Shown here: positions 5,452 to 6,686 of the stretch, piece after piece
How positions within the stretch are numbered: position 1 is the stretch's first letter
Layout: each line of letters begins with the position of its first letter
DNA from: Nitrososphaerota archaeon
Lineage (GTDB): Archaea; Thermoproteota; Nitrososphaeria; Nitrososphaerales; UBA183
Assembly: GCA_027886925.1 (NCBI GenBank)
Contig: JAPCJN010000109.1
Location: 1 to 6,686, forward strand
Direction of reading: 5' to 3'
DNA: 6,686 nucleotides
Position numbers and translations under genes: made by a program
Notes under the pieces: model-generated
The model's input: the letters and a program-made list of their open reading frames with translations, nothing else
What the model was told of the DNA's origin: nothing
Database searches by the model: none

Positions 5452-6087
5452 TTAACCGCATGAGCTTCCGCCATCGACATAGGTCGAATCCGTCCTGCCA
5501 GAGGGAAGGTACAGCGTCACACAGGATCCCGTTATCGGCTTCATCTGCGGCGATACGATGCTGACCGAATGACCGAGATAGGTCAACGTGAAGTTGTAGA
5601 TGCCCGCATTCGAATCGTCCAGCCAGTACCAGAGAGAGCCATCAGTCTGGAAATGCGCGACGGTGAAATCCCCGGGATGGAAGACCCCGTTGCAGCTGTC
5701 GTTCGCCTGGATATGAAACGCGGTGATATTTGCTCCAACGACCGGAGCCGAGGACGAGTCCGAAAGTACCCGGAAATGGAAGCCTCCCGGCTGGCCGGCA
5801 ATCACGCAAGGCGCGTAAGGATTGGGTCCGCCAGACTGCGAGCCGTTGGTGATTGTGACCACTGAACTACTGCTGTTCGAGAATGTCGTTGTGTGGTAAG
5901 TCGTCTCTGCTTCGATGGTGCGGGTTGCGAGCGGGTAGACGGTGCTGCTTGGGGTCGAACTGGAAGTAGAAGACAATGTCGACCCGCTGCTTACGCTACT
6001 TGACCCAGAAAGAGTCACCGCGAAGAGGCCTGCGATTCCAGCCACCGCGGCAACAACGAGTATTGCTAACACTGCCATCGGCCGCAT
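5452..6087 (-). CDS. Exported Ser/Thr-rich protein with beta-sandwich-like domain
   Basis: The 211-residue protein begins with a hydrophobic segment (about 5-25) that is a signal peptide or an N-terminal anchor. A linker made almost wholly of Ser, Thr and Gly follows (about 27-85), of the kind that is O-glycosylated in archaeal surface proteins. The C-terminal part (about 100-197) is strand-rich: GGFHFRVLSD, APVVGANITAFHI, FTVAHFQTDGSLWYWLDD and GIYNFTLTYLGHSVSI. The order resembles carboxypeptidase-regulatory-like or transthyretin-like folds, where a conserved 'V-GA-V/I' strand precedes a 'T-DG' turn. Four cysteines (94, 132, 189, 210) could form two disulfides outside the cell, and several N-x-S/T sequons occur (for example at 71, 120, 165). 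It probably sits on the cell surface; no enzymatic motif is visible. ATG 6087 is favoured by a TATA-like box about 27 bases upstream. It is co-directional with the 23S gene and convergent with the gene ending at 5402. Confidence 0.8.
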   Translation of the reverse strand: MRPMAVLAILVVAAVAGIAGLFAVTLSGSSSVSSGSTLSSTSSSTPSSTVYPLATRTIEAETTYHTTTFSNSSSSVVTITNGSQSGGPNPYAPCVIAGQPGGFHFRVLSDSSSAPVVGANITAFHIQANDSCNGVFHPGDFTVAHFQTDGSLWYWLDDSNAGIYNFTLTYLGHSVSIVSPQMKPITGSCVTLYLPSGRTDSTYVDGGSSCG

Positions 6088-6110
6088 GGAACAAAATCGG
6101 TAGGATGTTT

Positions 6111-6118
6111 CCTATAGT
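6111..6118 (-). promoter_or_regulatory. TATA-like box for the exported protein gene
   Basis: On the minus strand ACTATAGG is preceded by purine-rich CAAAAG, a BRE-like context, and is centred about 27 bases before the ATG at 6087. That spacing predicts a leaderless transcript and supports this start codon. A small inverted repeat, TAGGA-TGTT-TCCTA (6101-6114), overlaps the box and might bind a regulator. Confidence 0.5.
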
Positions 6119-6189
6119 CTTTTGTCCGAATCGGAGATGCAGCGAAAAGCGAGCAATTTTTTGCGGTGCGCGAGCTCCGCTGAGCTGGC

Positions 6190-6194
6190 AAAAA
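6190..6194 (-). terminator. T-tract after the 23S gene, weak terminator candidate
   Basis: Reading on the minus strand, TTTTT lies about 50 bases past the estimated 23S 3' end and before the promoter of the next gene. Archaeal terminators are mostly T-rich tracts. A hairpin AGCTC-CGCT-GAGCT (6173-6186) follows it rather than precedes it, so it is not a bacterial-type terminator. The call is weak. Confidence 0.25.
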
Positions 6195-6244
6195 TGTGGG
6201 CTTCGCCATACATAGGATTCATTGCGCCTCCGCCGGGGCATTTC

Positions 6245-6265
<21 letters not shown>
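6195..6265 (-). repeat. Copy 3 of the repeat, spanning the 23S 3' boundary
   Basis: This is the partner of 1742-1813. About 6195-6242 lies past the estimated mature 3' end of the 23S rRNA and about 6243-6265 is probably inside it. The identical 27-base core is 6219-6245, so it straddles or abuts the boundary. In archaea the 23S flanks form a processing stem, so part of this sequence may serve pre-rRNA maturation, and the other copies may derive from it. Confidence 0.7.

Positions 6266-6686
<421 letters not shown>

Overview
The window looks archaeal. The rRNA at the right edge is the 3' end of a 23S gene. Most genes lack a usable Shine-Dalgarno site but have a TATA-like box about 20-30 bases before the start codon, as expected for leaderless or short-leader archaeal mRNAs. 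The regulator is a large Lrp/AsnC-type protein, and several proteins are exported and Ser/Thr-rich. No 5S or tRNA gene follows the 23S gene, which fits lineages with an unlinked 5S. My best guess is a member of Nitrososphaeria (Thermoproteota), perhaps a heterotrophic one because of the quinoprotein. This is inference; Thermoplasmatota or another archaeal group is possible.

Layout, left to right. (1) 1-571, minus: the N-terminal part of an exported PQQ-type beta-propeller dehydrogenase, cut by the window edge. (2) 572-680: a compact divergent promoter region with an 11-base palindrome. (3) 681-1601, plus: a regulator made of two Lrp/AsnC-like winged-helix modules, a plausible controller of the divergent quinoprotein gene. 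(4) 1602-2020: a 419-base intergenic region with a terminator-like hairpin, a 72-base repeat matching the downstream flank of the 23S gene, and two tandem palindromic operator-like sites next to a TATA-like box. (5) 2021-5402, plus: three co-directional genes. The first encodes a 784-residue membrane-anchored or secreted multidomain protein whose base composition drops sharply partway through. The second encodes a 162-residue protein resembling a catalytically degenerate PD-(D/E)XK domain. The third encodes a 156-residue protein with an internal duplication. (6) 5403-5451: a short convergent gap with another copy of the repeat core. (7) 5452-6087, minus: an exported Ser/Thr-rich beta-sandwich-like protein. 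(8) About 6245-6686, minus: the 3' end of 23S rRNA, with a further repeat copy at its 3' boundary.

The most interesting part is 1742-6265. Direct repeats with an identical 27-base core bracket an accessory block. Inside it lies a gene with a GC-rich, exported N-terminal half, a compositionally different C-terminal half ending in a possible nuclease-like domain, and two small genes of unknown function behind it. This resembles a polymorphic toxin: export module, exchangeable tip, then small immunity-like genes. No family was confirmed by search, no integrase is visible, and the catalytic motifs are atypical, so this is a hypothesis.
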